Positions 31,690 to 42,902 are shown, counted from the stretch's first letter. The stretch: 64,000 nt of DNA from Erpobdella octoculata (GCA_963978895.1 OZ022243.1:15478765-15542764), one strand, 5' to 3'. Numbers and translations are program-made. Notes: generated by a model from the letters alone, not told the origin.

Positions 31690-31843
31690 ATTTTTTCGGC
31701 ACGGGCCGTCCGTAGGAAAGATTACCCCGATTTAGACTATTGGAAAAAATTAAAAATAAAATCGATTCAGCCAAGTGTGCCACTTTTTTCAATCGAGTTT
31801 GCTTAAAAGAACATATAGCGCCGAAGTATTCAAAAAAAATCTA

Positions 31844-31845
<2 letters not shown>
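31690..31845 (+). pseudogene. PLE terminal N-module (decayed) running into (TA)n
   Basis: Reads KIDSAKCATFFNRVCLKEH, IAPKYSKKI before the TA array, matching the AKW--FNR-CL-EN--P-Y motif of the other PLE ends. The preceding hammerhead is degenerate: stem III ACGGGCCGU and GUC remain but the CUGANGA core is gone. Confidence 0.65.

Positions 31846-31903
<58 letters not shown>
31846..31903. repeat. (TA)29 array
   Basis: Directly follows the PLE module. Confidence 0.93.
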
Positions 31904-31905
<2 letters not shown>

Positions 31906-32034
31906 ATATTATTTTTATCTATGATTTAAATTAATTGTTTTCCTACAAAAGAAACTCACAAAATTTCAAAAAATCCTTTTTATATTTATTAAGATAAGAT
32001 AAGATTACCTAATTCTTGCGCATGCTAATTGCTG

Positions 32035-32180
32035 AACTGGAACTGAAACTGTAACTGTAATAAAGAACTGAAACTTGAACTGAAAAATTTAGATTTTCAT
32101 AACTTGAACTTGAACTCAAACTGAAAAATTTGGATTTTCATAACTTTAACTGGAACTTGAACTGAAAAATTCAAACTGGA
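32035..32180. repeat. Imperfect minisatellite of AACTGAAACTTG units
   Basis: Two and a half copies of a unit of about 45 bp containing AACTTGAACTGAAAAATT and GATTTTCATAACTT, themselves built of AACTGG/AACTTG hexamers. Confidence 0.7.
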
Positions 32181-32249
32181 ATATCACTGCCCCGAACTAG
32201 ACTCAGGGGTCTTTGTGCCATGGCACATTGGCACATAGGCCAGCCCGGC

Positions 32250-32415
32250 ACTGGCTGAACGTTCTGTTGCTCTTATGAGCACGTTTAATGAACCCATCAC
32301 AAAAACTGAATCAGAAATGCAAAATCTGATAGAAGTTATTGAGGACAACAGGAAACGCATTCAAGATTGCCGCAAAAGCATCTTGATGACATATGCTACT
32401 ATTGCTACAGACTAA
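32250..32415 (+). pseudogene. Transposase-like C-terminal fragment
   Basis: The frame reads AERSVALMSTFNEPITKTE, then VIEDNRKRIQDCRKS before a stop at 32413-32415. This resembles the C-terminal block of the same uncharacterised transposase family as 7944-8850. It is isolated and too short to function. Confidence 0.55.
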
Positions 32416-32864
32416 ACTTTTGATCTTGCAAATTGTGTAACATTTGAATGTTATTCACCTTATTTGAAGGGTTTTTTGAAAATGTTTAATTGTTTACTAA
32501 AGCTATAACTCATGTTTAAAATGTTGTTGTTAAACTCTTGAAGAGGTAATAAACTAGTTGTGTTTGTTACGGCACATGCTGTAACATAGTGAATTTTCAT
32601 TCTCGCTGAGCAACCTCTAAATATTATCATAAAAACCTAAGATTTTGCACAAAAGTTTGTTTCCATTAAAGAAACAATATTAAAAACTGTGCAACATTGA
32701 ATTCCAAAAAAAAATATTTCCTATAAAAAAGACATAATTGCATCTTTTTGCTCTTTGTTTTTCCATAATAACTTTTAAAATAATTTTTAAAAAATATTCT
32801 AGGAGTTCAATTTCAAACACTATAACACAAGATTTTTATAAATATACTAGTATAATAAATTACG
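32416..32864. other. AT-rich, no gene seen
   Basis: No motif recognised in either strand. Confidence 0.4.
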
Positions 32865-33196
<332 letters not shown>

Positions 33197-33344
33197 CACC
33201 TCACACCTCCAATTCTTAAGTTATATTTAATTTATATTTGCTCTTTTGATTTTATTTTTAATTAATACCTTCTCTCGTATTTTATTTTGGTCATAATTTT
33301 ATTTATTTTATTTTTATCTATGTGCTTTGACATTTCATTATTTG

Positions 33345-33705
33345 TTTTTATTACCAATGCTTTTATTAACTCGTCGTCTCTGTTTGTTTCTCTGTCTGTC
33401 TGTTTGTTTCTCTGTCTGTTTCAAATCTTGCAATCAATTTTTGAGTCACTTCCTGATAATATATTTTTTTCAAATTTTGCATACATGCTCAAAATAGAAG
33501 ACAATGCAATATTTAATTATTAGTTTTACAATAAGTCAATTAATTTAGTTAATTTTAATTAATTTCGATATTTCGATATAATTAAGATATTTCGACTTTA
33601 ATATAAAATAAAAGAGTAATATAAGAAAAAATTGATTGCAAAATTTGTGTTTTAATTACATATAAAAGCATTGGGTTTTAAAAATTCGTTTTTAATTTAC
33701 TTGTT
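33345..33705. repeat. Inverted copy of 15215-15592
   Basis: Nearly identical to the reverse complement of the repeat inside the foldback element, including TTTCTCTGTCTGTC tracts. The short frame at 33287-33523 is not coding. Confidence 0.8.
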
Positions 33706-33744
33706 CGTCTTTGTTTACGTTTGGTCCTGTACCTTCCGGCCTTT

Positions 33745-33870
33745 TGCTTTTTCTGAAGATGGCTGAAAAAATAGCCTACACTTGTAAGTTAAAAAGTTCC
33801 TTTACCACTGGTAAAATGGTTTATTCTAAGTTTATTATTAATTTAAGCTTGTATTAGATAATAAGCTCAT
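33745..33870 (+). repeat. Decayed PLE terminal module (hammerhead-like)
   Basis: CUGAAGAUGGCU with an AGCC stem II at 33752-33776, but the GAAAC strand is replaced by UACAC, so the core is not intact. An ATG at the same place as in other copies starts a short frame. Confidence 0.4.
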
Positions 33871-33924
33871 AAATAGTTGTTGGCAGTGCTGGGGCTGTTG
33901 TGTAAATGGGCCTCCAAGAAACAT

Positions 33925-34262
33925 TAGTGTTGTCTTTTACTGATGGAAACATAGGAATATCTACCAGATAGATAAGATTTAACCCACCGGAGAGCTTCAC
34001 TAGTTATATTAAAAGATTTATCAAGTACATCCAACAACAGTGAGTGATCAACTGTAACAAATGCAGATGAAAAATCAAGACAAAGAAGAAGGGTAGAGAG
34101 GCCAGAGTCAGAAGAAACAATGAGGTCATTATGAAGCTTAAGTATAGCAGTTTCAGAAGAGTGGCCAGGTCTGAAGCCAGATTGAGAAGAGGGAAGAAGT
34201 GAGAAAGCAGTTTGATAAGCACTTATTTGCTCATACACAACTCTTTCCATAATTTTAGAGAA
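33925..34262 (-). pseudogene. Second CR1/L2-type LINE: RT palm fragment
   Basis: Reads KIMERVVYEQISAYQ, SQSGFRPGHSSETAILKL, LLCLDFSSAFVTVDHSLLL and WVKSYLSGR: RT motifs 2-A of a CR1/L2-type LINE. The part just upstream in the protein (ending YRPIS-like) is found 3.7 kb away at 38010-38165, with another LINE in between. Confidence 0.78.
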
Positions 34263-34267
34263 CAAGA

Positions 34268-35464
34268 CAAATTCGAGACGACGCGAAACAGTGCATAAAT
34301 CATTAATGTAGATAAGAAATTAGAGAGGGCCTAGCACCGACCCCTGAGGCACGCCACAAGTTACCCGCCGCGTTGATGAAGTAACTTCGTTGTAGGGGAC
34401 CTGTAGAGTTCTACCGCTCAAGTAATCCCCAAACCACATTAATGGAATCCCTCGGACCCCATAGTGTTCAAGTTTTTTTAGCAAGACTTTGTGATTCACT
34501 GTATCAATAGCCTTGGCCAGATCCAGAAACACGCCGATGATGTAGTCTCCTCGATCCATAGCCTCCGCAACCCTCGAGTGCAACAGAACGAGCGGCATGT
34601 AGGTAGAGTGATTTTTTCTAAAGCCGAACTGACTCCTGGTAATGATGGAAAATCTGGCAAGAAATCCATAGAGCCTGGAGTGCATAGCTTTTTCAAAAAA
34701 ACTTTGAGAAGAAATATAAAATAGATATTGGCTGATAATTGGAAATGGTATCTTTTTTGCCAGATTTGTGAAAGGGAATTACTTTTGCCGACTTTAACTG
34801 ATCAGGAAAAACCTTTGAAGAAAAAGAGCAGTTTATTATGCAAGAAAGAAGATGGGCTATCCGTGGAACAGAGCATCTTGCAATACACGGGTCAATTCCG
34901 TCGATTCCACTGCTGTGTGAGATTTTTAATCGTGTCGATATTTCAATGATCTCGCCCGGTGTTGTAGGTACAGCATCGAAAGAATGGATCACGGGATTAC
35001 CAAGATATTCATCAAATGTTGCATTAGGAATTAATATATTTTTTGCGAGATCTGTGCCAATGTTATTAAACGAGTCAACAATTTCTGTAGGAGAGGTCAA
35101 ATAACTCTCGTCACCCGCATCAAAACGTCCTGCACTGCTCCACAGAAGATCGCTTGCCCATTATGCTCCCAATGATTTCCCATGTTTCTTTAGCATTGTT
35201 TTGACATAAATTGAATTTTTTGAATAGAATTCTTTGATTGTCGCAATTTTCATTGAGTTGAAGCGATTACGGTACACAGTGAATTTCTCTTTATTGGCCA
35301 CTGTCGGGCTCTTGAGGTATTTTTTATATAAGGCATTTTTCTTTTTGCAGCACTTCATGAGATTGGGCGTCATCCAATCCCTATCAAATCTAGCAGGATC
35401 ACGAGTGTAATTAACCAGTGAAAAACACTTGTTATATATTTTGAGATACTTATTAATAAATAAT
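34268..35464 (-). pseudogene. LINE ORF2 linker and RT amino part
   Basis: Reads FDRDWMTPNLMKCCKKKN, SGIDGIDPCIARCSVP, LKSAKVIPFHKSGKKDTISN, then, after a frameshift near 34690, SQFGFRKNHSTYMPL, VFLDLAKAIDTVNHKVLL (motif A; an I where F is usual) and TCGVPQGSVLGPL (motif B). A stop lies at about 34318. Motif C (YADD) is absent because the element ends there. Confidence 0.82.
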
Positions 35465-35472
35465 GAGTGAGC

Positions 35473-36036
35473 TAGACTCCCAAGCCGAATTTTTTTTTAA
35501 ATTATGGCTGGCTGAACAAAAAATGTGGCTGATATTCGGCTGAGCCGAAAAAGCGCGTAAAGCAAAAAATTCAGCTGAACAGAACAAAAATGTGGCTGAA
35601 ATTCGGCTGAGCCGAAAAACCGCGAACAATAAATTAAACAAGTAGTTGTATAATGTTTTTGGGTAATTAGCAGTATTAATATGACTAAGTCAATATAAAA
35701 TTGTAATACAACATACTGGAATTAAAAATGTCATAAAATCACAAATGAAAACTAATTTAATGAAATAATAACAAAAGTTCAAGGCTTCAAGCTTTGCAAT
35801 CCATTCAAATTCGAGAACAATTCATCATTCATTTCACTCGTTCGAGTAAACAAATAATCCAGTTGAGAACCAAACTAAATGACTATGACTACGACTACAA
35901 ATAATACATTTTCTCGGCGGCCGAAATATTTTATAAATCCGGCGGCGGCCGGCTGGCCACAAACATTTTCGGCGGATTTTCGGCGGCTGGACAAATGTCG
36001 GCTAGCGGCGGCCACCGGTGGCGGCTTAGGAGTCTA
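35473..36036. mobile_element. hAT-like MITE, 564 bp, perfect 8-bp target duplication
   Basis: Inverted ends TAGACTCCCAAGCCG (left) and TAGACTCCTAAGCCG (right, read inward), flanked by GAGTGAGC at 35465-35472 and 36037-36044. Both sides of the host LINE protein join when it is taken out. Inside are two copies of a 60-bp motif around ATTCGGCTGAGCCGAAAAA and a GGCGGC-rich right part. No coding capacity. Confidence 0.92.
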
Positions 36037-36044
36037 GAGTGAGC

Positions 36045-37027
36045 AGAGGACGCATCACCACCATCGGCCACCCCAATCACCCCAGACCAGTCCATCTCAC
36101 CCAATATCTGTTCAAACATCTCTTTCTGTCTCAGACTGGTCAGCCTTCTAAATGAAACCTGATCTCTTTCAGTATTGGTGCGAGATCAGTTGACAGAAAA
36201 ATCGGAAGATGATCAGAGATATCATCAATCACAATCCTAGCGATAGAATGTTGTAAGGGGTAGTTTGTAAACATGTTGTCAATTGCAGAGGCAGTTTTAG
36301 AACTTATCCTGGTAGGCGCCGTAAATGCCGGAAGAAGGCTGTAAGAAGCCAGTAAATTGAAAAAATCAGCCATAGAAGAGCTCTGTTCTCTACTGAGAAA
36401 ATCAATATTGAAGTCGCCCATTAAAAGAATATTCATATTTCTTTTTACAAGACAATTGAATAAATTGCTGAATTCTATGTTAAAACTGTGTAAATTTGTG
36501 TCCGGGGGACAATAAATAACACCCACTAAGAAATTTCCAGTTTTTTGACAATCCATTGAGATTAGAAGAAGCTCGAATGAAGTAACACTGGTGTTCCAGA
36601 GTGAAGCATCAACTGTTGAATACTTGATCCGCTCATCAATAAAAAATCCAACTCCACCACCTCTTTTCATGTCTCGATTTTGGAACACGAAGTGGAAACC
36701 CGGTATTTCTATGCCTTTAGACGAATTTTCATCCAACCAAGTTTCTGTGACCGCCAGAATTCGAGCTCGACTTTGGCGAAGTAGTATCGTTAAATCGTCT
36801 AATTTGTTTTTCATACTCCTGCAGTTAACGTGAAGGAAAGAGAAAAATTCACGAGGCAGTTGATTGGTCAGGTCATTTAAATCTTTTGGAGAAACATAAA
36901 AACTGGTGTCTTCATACATTGAACGAAATAAGTTGTCATCCGGATCAATACCAGAATCAAATAAAGAAGAATTATCTTCAAACCTCTCAAAAGCAAAACA
37001 AACTTCTTCTTTAACGACAGAATCCAT
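36045..37027 (-). pseudogene. LINE ORF2 endonuclease domain
   Basis: A continuous 295-codon frame from the ATG at 37027. Apurinic-type endonuclease blocks are all present: FLHVNCRSMKNK, VTETWLDE, RGGGVGFFI, VGVIYCPPD, LMGDFNIDF, IDNMFTN and DDISDHLPIF. The frame shifts near 36140 into a following segment (MFEQILGEMDWSGVIGVADG), which is cut by the MITE at 36036. On the other side of the MITE the protein resumes at 35464 without loss. Of the LINE domains here this is the best preserved. Confidence 0.86.
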
Positions 37028-37062
37028 TGGATGAAATCAAAAGTTTTCAACCTCCTACAGAC

Positions 37063-37781
37063 TTAGAACTCGGGTGGGCCTGTCAGACTCAGCCCGCCTA
37101 ACAAAGACCGCACCATTCCAGGTCCAGATGGAAGCAATTCTCTTTTCTTTAAGAAGTTTTCTACCCTTTGAAAAGATGTCGGCATTTTTTTTAGGTGTTC
37201 GTTTATATAAACTTTTTGCGCAGTGTCTTGTTTTCGTAGTAATCTCCCTAATTCATAAATCCTATCTCTGACAAGCCTGGAGGCGAATGTAAACACAATT
37301 GGTCGAGGTGCGTTCTTTGGACCCGGTACGCGAAATCCAGCAGTGATGTCACGCTCTGAAATTTCGAGTTCCAACTTTTTCTGATAACATTCTATCACAG
37401 CCTTCACCGTATCTTGCCGTGAAGATGGCCTTTGACCTACCCCATCCTTACTGGCAACAGAGGCTGCTTCTGCGTAAGATGACTCGGGTACACCGTGGAA
37501 CACAAGATTGCCGCTCCTCATCTGGGTCTCCAATTGATCGACTTTGAGTTTAGGGTACGATTCTCCTCTGTTAGGAATTTGAACTTGTCGACAATAGGTT
37601 TGATCTCATTCTGAAGGGTCTTTGTTACCAGCTCCATCATTGATTCCCTAAACATCTCTCTGATGCTCGACTCCAGATCAGGTAGTATCTTACCTTTAAT
37701 TTTATCTGCCAATGACTCGATGGTTTAATTTTCTGTCAACAAATCCATGATTTCCTCATGCTTTGGCGGCTTGCGAGACAT
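37063..37781 (-). pseudogene. LINE ORF1 protein (RRM/L1-ORF1-like), broken
   Basis: Starts at an ATG near 37781 (MSRKPPKHEEIMDLL), with a TAA stop about 18 codons on. The continuing frame has a helical segment (PDLESSIREMFRESMMELV). A frameshift near 37520 leads to the conserved part: NLVFHGVPES, RVPGPKNAPRPIVFTF and KVYINEHLKKM, the pattern of nucleic-acid-binding ORF1 proteins in L1, CR1 and L2-like LINEs. Confidence 0.72.
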
Positions 37782-38009
37782 TATCTGAGCTAATTCGACT
37801 CGAAAGAGAGACTCACAACAACAATACTGAATTTGTATTTTTTACTAATATCGCTACAAATATTTACTAAAACAGGCAAAAAACTATACCGTCAGATAGA
37901 GATTTTTATAACAAGTTCAGTCGTATAATTTTCTTAACTATTAGGCCCCTAAAAATCGTTTATTTAGTTATTTATAAAGCATAACGTCACGCTCCGTTCA
38001 CCGCTCGCT

Positions 38010-38165
38010 TTTTTTTAGATATTGGGCGATAGGATGAAGTAGAATTTCGATCGAGTTTGGTTTTTTGATGAGTGGAGTGATGTAGGATAGCTTGAACTGC
38101 TTAGGGAAGATACCTGTAGTGAATAAAAGGTTAAAATAATGTGGAGATGTAAGGAGCAAGCAAAG
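38010..38165 (-). pseudogene. Second CR1/L2-type LINE: RT upstream fragment
   Basis: Reads LLFTTGIFPKQFKLSYITP, LIKKPN and, after a shift, the beginning of YRPIS. This is the RT finger region that directly precedes the fragment at 33925-34262 in a normal protein. The two pieces flank LINE 34268-37990. Confidence 0.65.
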
Positions 38166-39142
<977 letters not shown>

Positions 39143-39144
<2 letters not shown>

Positions 39145-39330
39145 TAGCGGGGTTACCCGGCGTTGCTCAGGGTTTTCAGAGGTTTTTTATCATTTTTCTC
39201 TCTTGCTCCCGTTTCCTTCCCCGCTTGCTCTCCCGTTTCCGTTCCCGCTTGCTCTCCCGTCTCCGTTCCCCCTTGCTCTCCCGTTTCCGTTCCCGCTCGC
39301 GCTCATTTTTTCTTTTCCACTCTTTAATAA
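39143..39330 (-). mobile_element. Helitron-like terminus with minisatellite
   Basis: ACTAGCGGGGTTACCCGGCG, then GTTGCTCAGGGTTTTCAGAGG and a TTGCTCTCCCGTTTCCGTTC-type minisatellite. Same module order as 19138 and 40581. Confidence 0.7.
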
Positions 39331-39775
39331 CTTATTTTAGCCCATAAAACGTAAAATAGATTTGCTAAATGTTGCTTGAAGCCTTCAAACGTTGTTACGT
39401 AAACAAAATTTGATTTTTATTACGCAATTACCTTCGAAGGTCGTACATAGGAACTTTTGGCCTGGAAAGTTAAGAAGGGAAAGAAGTTAAGAAGGTTTGG
39501 ACTCCTTCTCCGATCCTCCGGCTCAGGGGCCTAAAAAACCTTCCAGGCCAAAAGTGCTTATACATGATCATTGCATAGGTTTTCGAAGCACTGTTTTAAA
39601 TTGCGTAACAGGCATTACTTGCTAATGGACTTCTTACAAGGATATCTTCTCTTGTTATATCAAGATATCCATGACTTCTTATATTAAGAAGTCCATGACT
39701 TGCTTCCCAGTCTTGCATAATGTCACCGATTGCGCATTATTACAAATTCTTAGGAGATAGATGGGGCGGGAAAGC
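39331..39775. repeat. Dispersed repeat, inverted copy at 42967-43165
   Basis: 39535-39775 is homologous to the reverse complement of 42967-43165. This copy has about 45 extra bp around a GGATATC-flanked hairpin. CTTTTGGCCTGGAAAG (39456) and CTTCCAGGCCAAAAG (39541) form another inverted pair. Confidence 0.7.
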
Positions 39776-39850
39776 GACCGGATAATAATAATAATAATAA
39801 TAAAAGCAAGTATTATGATAATAAATGATTAAATTAAGTCGAAATTACAT

Positions 39851-39988
39851 GTAATTACAGGAGTGGATAGAGAAGAATATGGTACGAACGTAAACAATGA
39901 AAGATTGAATGATTGCGATGATGTCCCCGTACCCTTCGATATGATTTCATTTTCTCACCTCGCATTAAATGTTACTGTTAGACGTAGA
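39851..39988 (+). pseudogene. PLE protein C-terminal tail
   Basis: A 45-codon open frame with acidic residues (DREEYGTNVNNERLNDC) ending LNVTVRRR and a stop, the PLE C-terminal signature in this window. The rest of the protein is absent upstream. Confidence 0.7.
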
Positions 39989-40357
39989 TAACACCACATA
40001 CTAGCTACAATAACTTTATTTTTATCTTGGAAAATATATCTTACTTTTTAAGCTTCATTAATATAATTATGTTTAAATATTTTATACATTATACTTTCTA
40101 CTTTTTATTTTGAACTTCTAATTTACTTTTTAACTTTTCTGCAACTTTGTCTTTTTATATTTTAATCAAGTTTTATCTCTCTCCTTTACCTTTAAAATAA
40201 ATTAACCTATTAATTTAATATGTACGTAGTTTTATATATTTATTACTTTTCTTTTTCAACCATTTCAATATCCTGTATAAATTGTATCTCATTTTTTAAA
40301 TTACTAAAATTGAGTCTTTTTGTTTTTACACATCACTATTCATTTTAGTTTGTTTAT

Positions 40358-40404
40358 AATCGCCCTGATGATGACAAAATGTCGAAACTGGCCAGTTGGC
40401 GATT
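40358..40404 (+). ncRNA. Type I hammerhead ribozyme, best-preserved copy
   Basis: Stem I is AAUCGCC (40358-40364) with GGCGAUU (40398-40404), 7 bp perfect. The core is CUGAUGA (40365-40371), followed by one extra U (40372). Stem II is GACA-AAA-UGUC (40373-40383), then GAAAC. Stem III is ACU-GGCC-AGU (40387-40396). The predicted cleavage follows U40397 (GUU). All conserved hammerhead nucleotides are present. The small stem III is typical of PLE-associated type I hammerheads, which probably act as dimers. Cleavage is predicted only. Confidence 0.87.
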
Positions 40405-40439
40405 TAAATAAAAGATGAACATTAATAGTCGTAGTCCTT

Positions 40440-40580
40440 TTTTAGTTAAAAAACGCAGCCTAGAAGTGTTTTGCAAAAAATTCGTCAACCTAAAATGGAG
40501 AGTTGTATTTAATAGAGCATGTTTAGAAGAAAATGTAATTCCTCGCTATGTGAAATATATATATATATATATATATATAT
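40440..40580 (+). pseudogene. PLE N-terminal module and (AT)12
   Basis: Reads KRSLEVFCKKFVNLKWRVV then FNRACLEENVIPRYVKYI into (IY)n. Repeated at 40930-41060. Confidence 0.72.
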
Positions 40581-40825
40581 AGCGGGGTTAACCGCCGTTG
40601 CTCGGGGTTTTCAGAGTTGTTTATCGTTTATCTCTAGCTCCCGTTTGATTCCCGTTTTCTCTCCCGCTCCCGGTCGCTTTCCCGTTCCCGCTTGCTCTCC
40701 TACTCCCGGTCGCTTTCCCGCTCCCGGTCACTTTCCCAATTCTGGTCGCTTTCCCGCCCCATCTATCTCTTAATAATCTATATATATATATATAAAAGAA
40801 CATGTCCTGACTGACTGATAATATA
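40581..40825 (-). mobile_element. Helitron-like segment between two PLE ends
   Basis: AGCGGGGTTAACCGCCGTTG terminus, 18-bp minisatellite, CCCCATCTATCTCTTAATAA, then TCTATATATATATATAAAAG and AACATGTCCTGACTGACTG. The last part is the 5' end of the Helitron family at 41921, truncated after about 45 bp. Confidence 0.65.
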
Positions 40826-41063
40826 TTGTATCTTATTTTTTAAATTACTAAAACTGAGTCTTTTTGTTTTTACACATCACTATTCATTTTAGTTTGTTTA
40901 TAATCGCCCTGATGAACATTAATAGTCGTAGTCTTTTTTTTAGTTAAAAAACGCAGCCTAGAAGTGTTTTGCAAAAAATTCGTCAACCTAAAATGGAGAG
41001 TTGTATTTAATAGAGCATGTTTAGAGAAAATTTAATTCCTCGCTATGTGAAATATATATATAT
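40826..41063 (+). mobile_element. PLE terminal copy lacking the hammerhead core
   Basis: Repeats 40276-40560 closely, but the sequence from the core GATGA to the next GATGA (corresponding to 40372-40417) is precisely missing. Only stem I left and CCCUGAUGA remain at 40902-40915. The N-module (AFNRACL type) is present with a small deletion. Ends in TATATATATA. Confidence 0.75.
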
Positions 41064-41745
41064 ACTAGAGATAGCCCGTCAAAAATGACGGAAGTTTTAA
41101 AATACGGCGCCCGTTATTATAAAAATAGTCAACAAAAACAAAATGACATTTGATAACCCTAAAAAAAAATTTTTAAGCAAATCAAAAATTTTTGCGCCCA
41201 TGGAAGCGAAAGAAACTGCGCTGTTGTATGATTGAATATGTTGTCGAAAATTTTGTCTATCTGGATTGGCCGGGTCTGACATGAGGCTTTTAAGAAAATC
41301 GGGATATTCAAGTGTATTACCGTGAATGTCAATTGGTTTTGGCAACATTACTTTGCCTTTTCGACAACATGAAGTGAATAGTCCATCTGATGGTTGCTCT
41401 GCAGCAAAATTTCTTGATCGACATGAAGTACATAAAACATCAAATTCACCACAATCATGTTGATCGAATTGAGTTTCGTTGAAGTTAATTGCTTCGTTAC
41501 GTGATGCGGCATGAAAAGCATGAAAAATTTGCAATTCCTCAACAGACATTTGTGCAGTGCGTTGTTGATGAGCTTCTGCATCTAAAACTCGAATTTTTGC
41601 TTTTGATTGTGGAGTTTGTCTTGCGCGATATCTCTGTTGCCTTTCTTTAGCTAGACGCCGTTTTCTCGACACAGGATCTTCGTCGTTATTCATATTAAGA
41701 GACATTTTGTTTAAAAAAAGATACTTTGTTTTTCAATTATTATTA
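41064..41745 (-). mobile_element. Deleted Helitron with canonical 3' hairpin
   Basis: On the minus strand the 3' end reads a perfect hairpin CCGTCA-TTTT-TGACGG (41076-41091), a short spacer GCTATCT and CTAG followed by T (41064-41068). This is the textbook Helitron terminus. The only coding is the N-terminal part of the Rep-helicase (41097-41705), so the Rep core and helicase were deleted. Confidence 0.86.
41097..41705 (-). pseudogene. Helitron Rep-helicase N-terminal region
   Basis: ATG at 41705. A basic start (SRKRRLAKERQQRYRARQ), then CGEFDVLCTSC (Cys pair), FTSCCRKGKVMLPKP, YPDFLKSLM and NFRQHIQSYNSAVSFASMGA: the zinc-finger-like and R-YNSA-AFAS-GA blocks that open Helitron proteins. After GAK the frame becomes a hydrophobic run to the terminus; the Rep HUH and helicase motifs are gone. 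Confidence 0.85.
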
Positions 41746-41920
41746 AAAGCTGAACCGCGTTGCTCGGGGGTTTTTAGAGTTTTTTATCGTTTATCTCTAG
41801 CTCCCGTTTAATTCCCGTTTTCTCTCCGCTCCCGGTCGCTTTCCCGTTCCCGCTTGCTCTCCCACGCCCGGTCGCTTTCCCGCTCCCGGTCACTTTCCCG
41901 CCCCATCTATCTCTTAATAA
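41746..41920 (-). mobile_element. Helitron-like terminal module and minisatellite
   Basis: GCGTTGCTCGGGGGTTTTTAG, TTTATCGTTTATCTCTAGC and CGGTCGCTTTCCCG repeats. Ends CCCCATCTATCTCTTAATAA, exactly where Helitron H1 starts. Confidence 0.65.
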
Positions 41921-42902
41921 TCTATATATATAAAAGAACATGTCCTGACTGACTGACTGATAATCAACGCCGAGCTCAAACGCCTCATCCTAGGAACGTG
42001 AAATTTGGAACTTATATTACTTTTATTGCGTAAGCATCCACTAAAAAAGGATTTTTGAAAATTTTGCTCCTGAGGGGAAGAAACAAGAAAACAAACTTTT
42101 TTCTAAAACAATGTATATCTCTAAAACCCAAAATGAGGAGATTTTGAAATTTGGTATATGGATTTTTCTTGAAAAATAAAAAGATAGGTGTTTCACCATT
42201 TTTTGAAATTCCCGGACTTCAAATATATTTTGGAAAATTGGGTTATTTGGTTTTTAAAGTAGCTGCTACTCAAAAACTGTGAATGCTACAGGAGTAAAAA
42301 TTAGTATTTAGTTTCTACTCTAAAAATAATGATAAACGTGTTTCACCATTTTTTGAAAATTTGGTTTCCAGGACCTCAAATGTGAAGTGGAAAAAGGGTT
42401 ATTTGATTTTAAAATAACTGCTACTCAAAAACTGTAAGTGCTACAGATGTGAAAATTAGTATTTTGAGGTTTTGTGCCGGTTAAAAGTAGATGAGTTCAG
42501 TTTATCACCGGACGGACGAGCCAAGCCGTTATTTTAGGGTCTTCATACGGCCCTGCCCAAACCTTAAATCAAGGTGGGACGGGTCGAGATTTTTAACCAG
42601 GTATATAGACATTTTAGTGATTTTAGGGTGTTCAGACGGGCCGGGCTAAACCTGAAGTCAAGGTGAGACGGGTAGAAGTTTTTCATCAAGTATATAGAAC
42701 TTCTAGGCCTGTAAAAACGGGCCGGGCCCATATTAGACGGGCCGTGCCGGGCCAGGAATTTCGGTTTTTGAAACGGGCTGGGCCAAGTTGTCGACGTGCC
42801 GAGCCGAGACCTAAAAAAATTGATCCGTGCAGTACTCTACTATGTATGCACGGTTCAAATTCTCTAATTTCATGCGAGCGAAGCTGCTACGGGCACTGCT
42901 AG
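41921..42902 (+). mobile_element. Non-autonomous Helitron H1 (982 bp, 2 internal repeats)
   Basis: Starts TCTATATATATAAAAG and ends GGGCACTGCTAG, inserted between A and T. The body has two copies of a 150-156-bp unit (starting at TTTCACCATTTTTTGAAA, 42190 and 42340), then a GGGCCGGGCC-rich part. No coding frame. Siblings at 45154 and 46612. Confidence 0.85.

Larger units (their letters stand above)
34268..37990 (-). mobile_element. CR1/L2-type LINE with ORF1 and ORF2, split by a MITE, 3' end missing
   Basis: From high to low coordinates: 5' untranslated sequence, ORF1 (37063-37781), endonuclease (36140-37027), the RT amino part (34268-35400), and a hAT-like MITE at 35473-36036 inside ORF2. 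It stops just before the RT catalytic YADD motif, where it joins the second LINE at 34265. There is no poly(A) or microsatellite tail, so the 3' end was lost. Confidence 0.82.
39783..40580 (+). mobile_element. Penelope-like element 3' part with intact-looking hammerhead
   Basis: In order: C-terminal tail codons ending at 39988, 370 bp of AT-rich sequence, the hammerhead (40358-40404), the N-module (40440-40556) and (AT)n. The 39783-39850 segment (AAAAGCAAGTATTATG) also occurs in the PLE remnant at 1572-1632. Confidence 0.8.

Noticed and set aside
33752..33800. Functional hammerhead ribozyme
   Set aside because: CUGAAGA and stem II remain, but the GAAAC strand is changed and stem I is unpaired.
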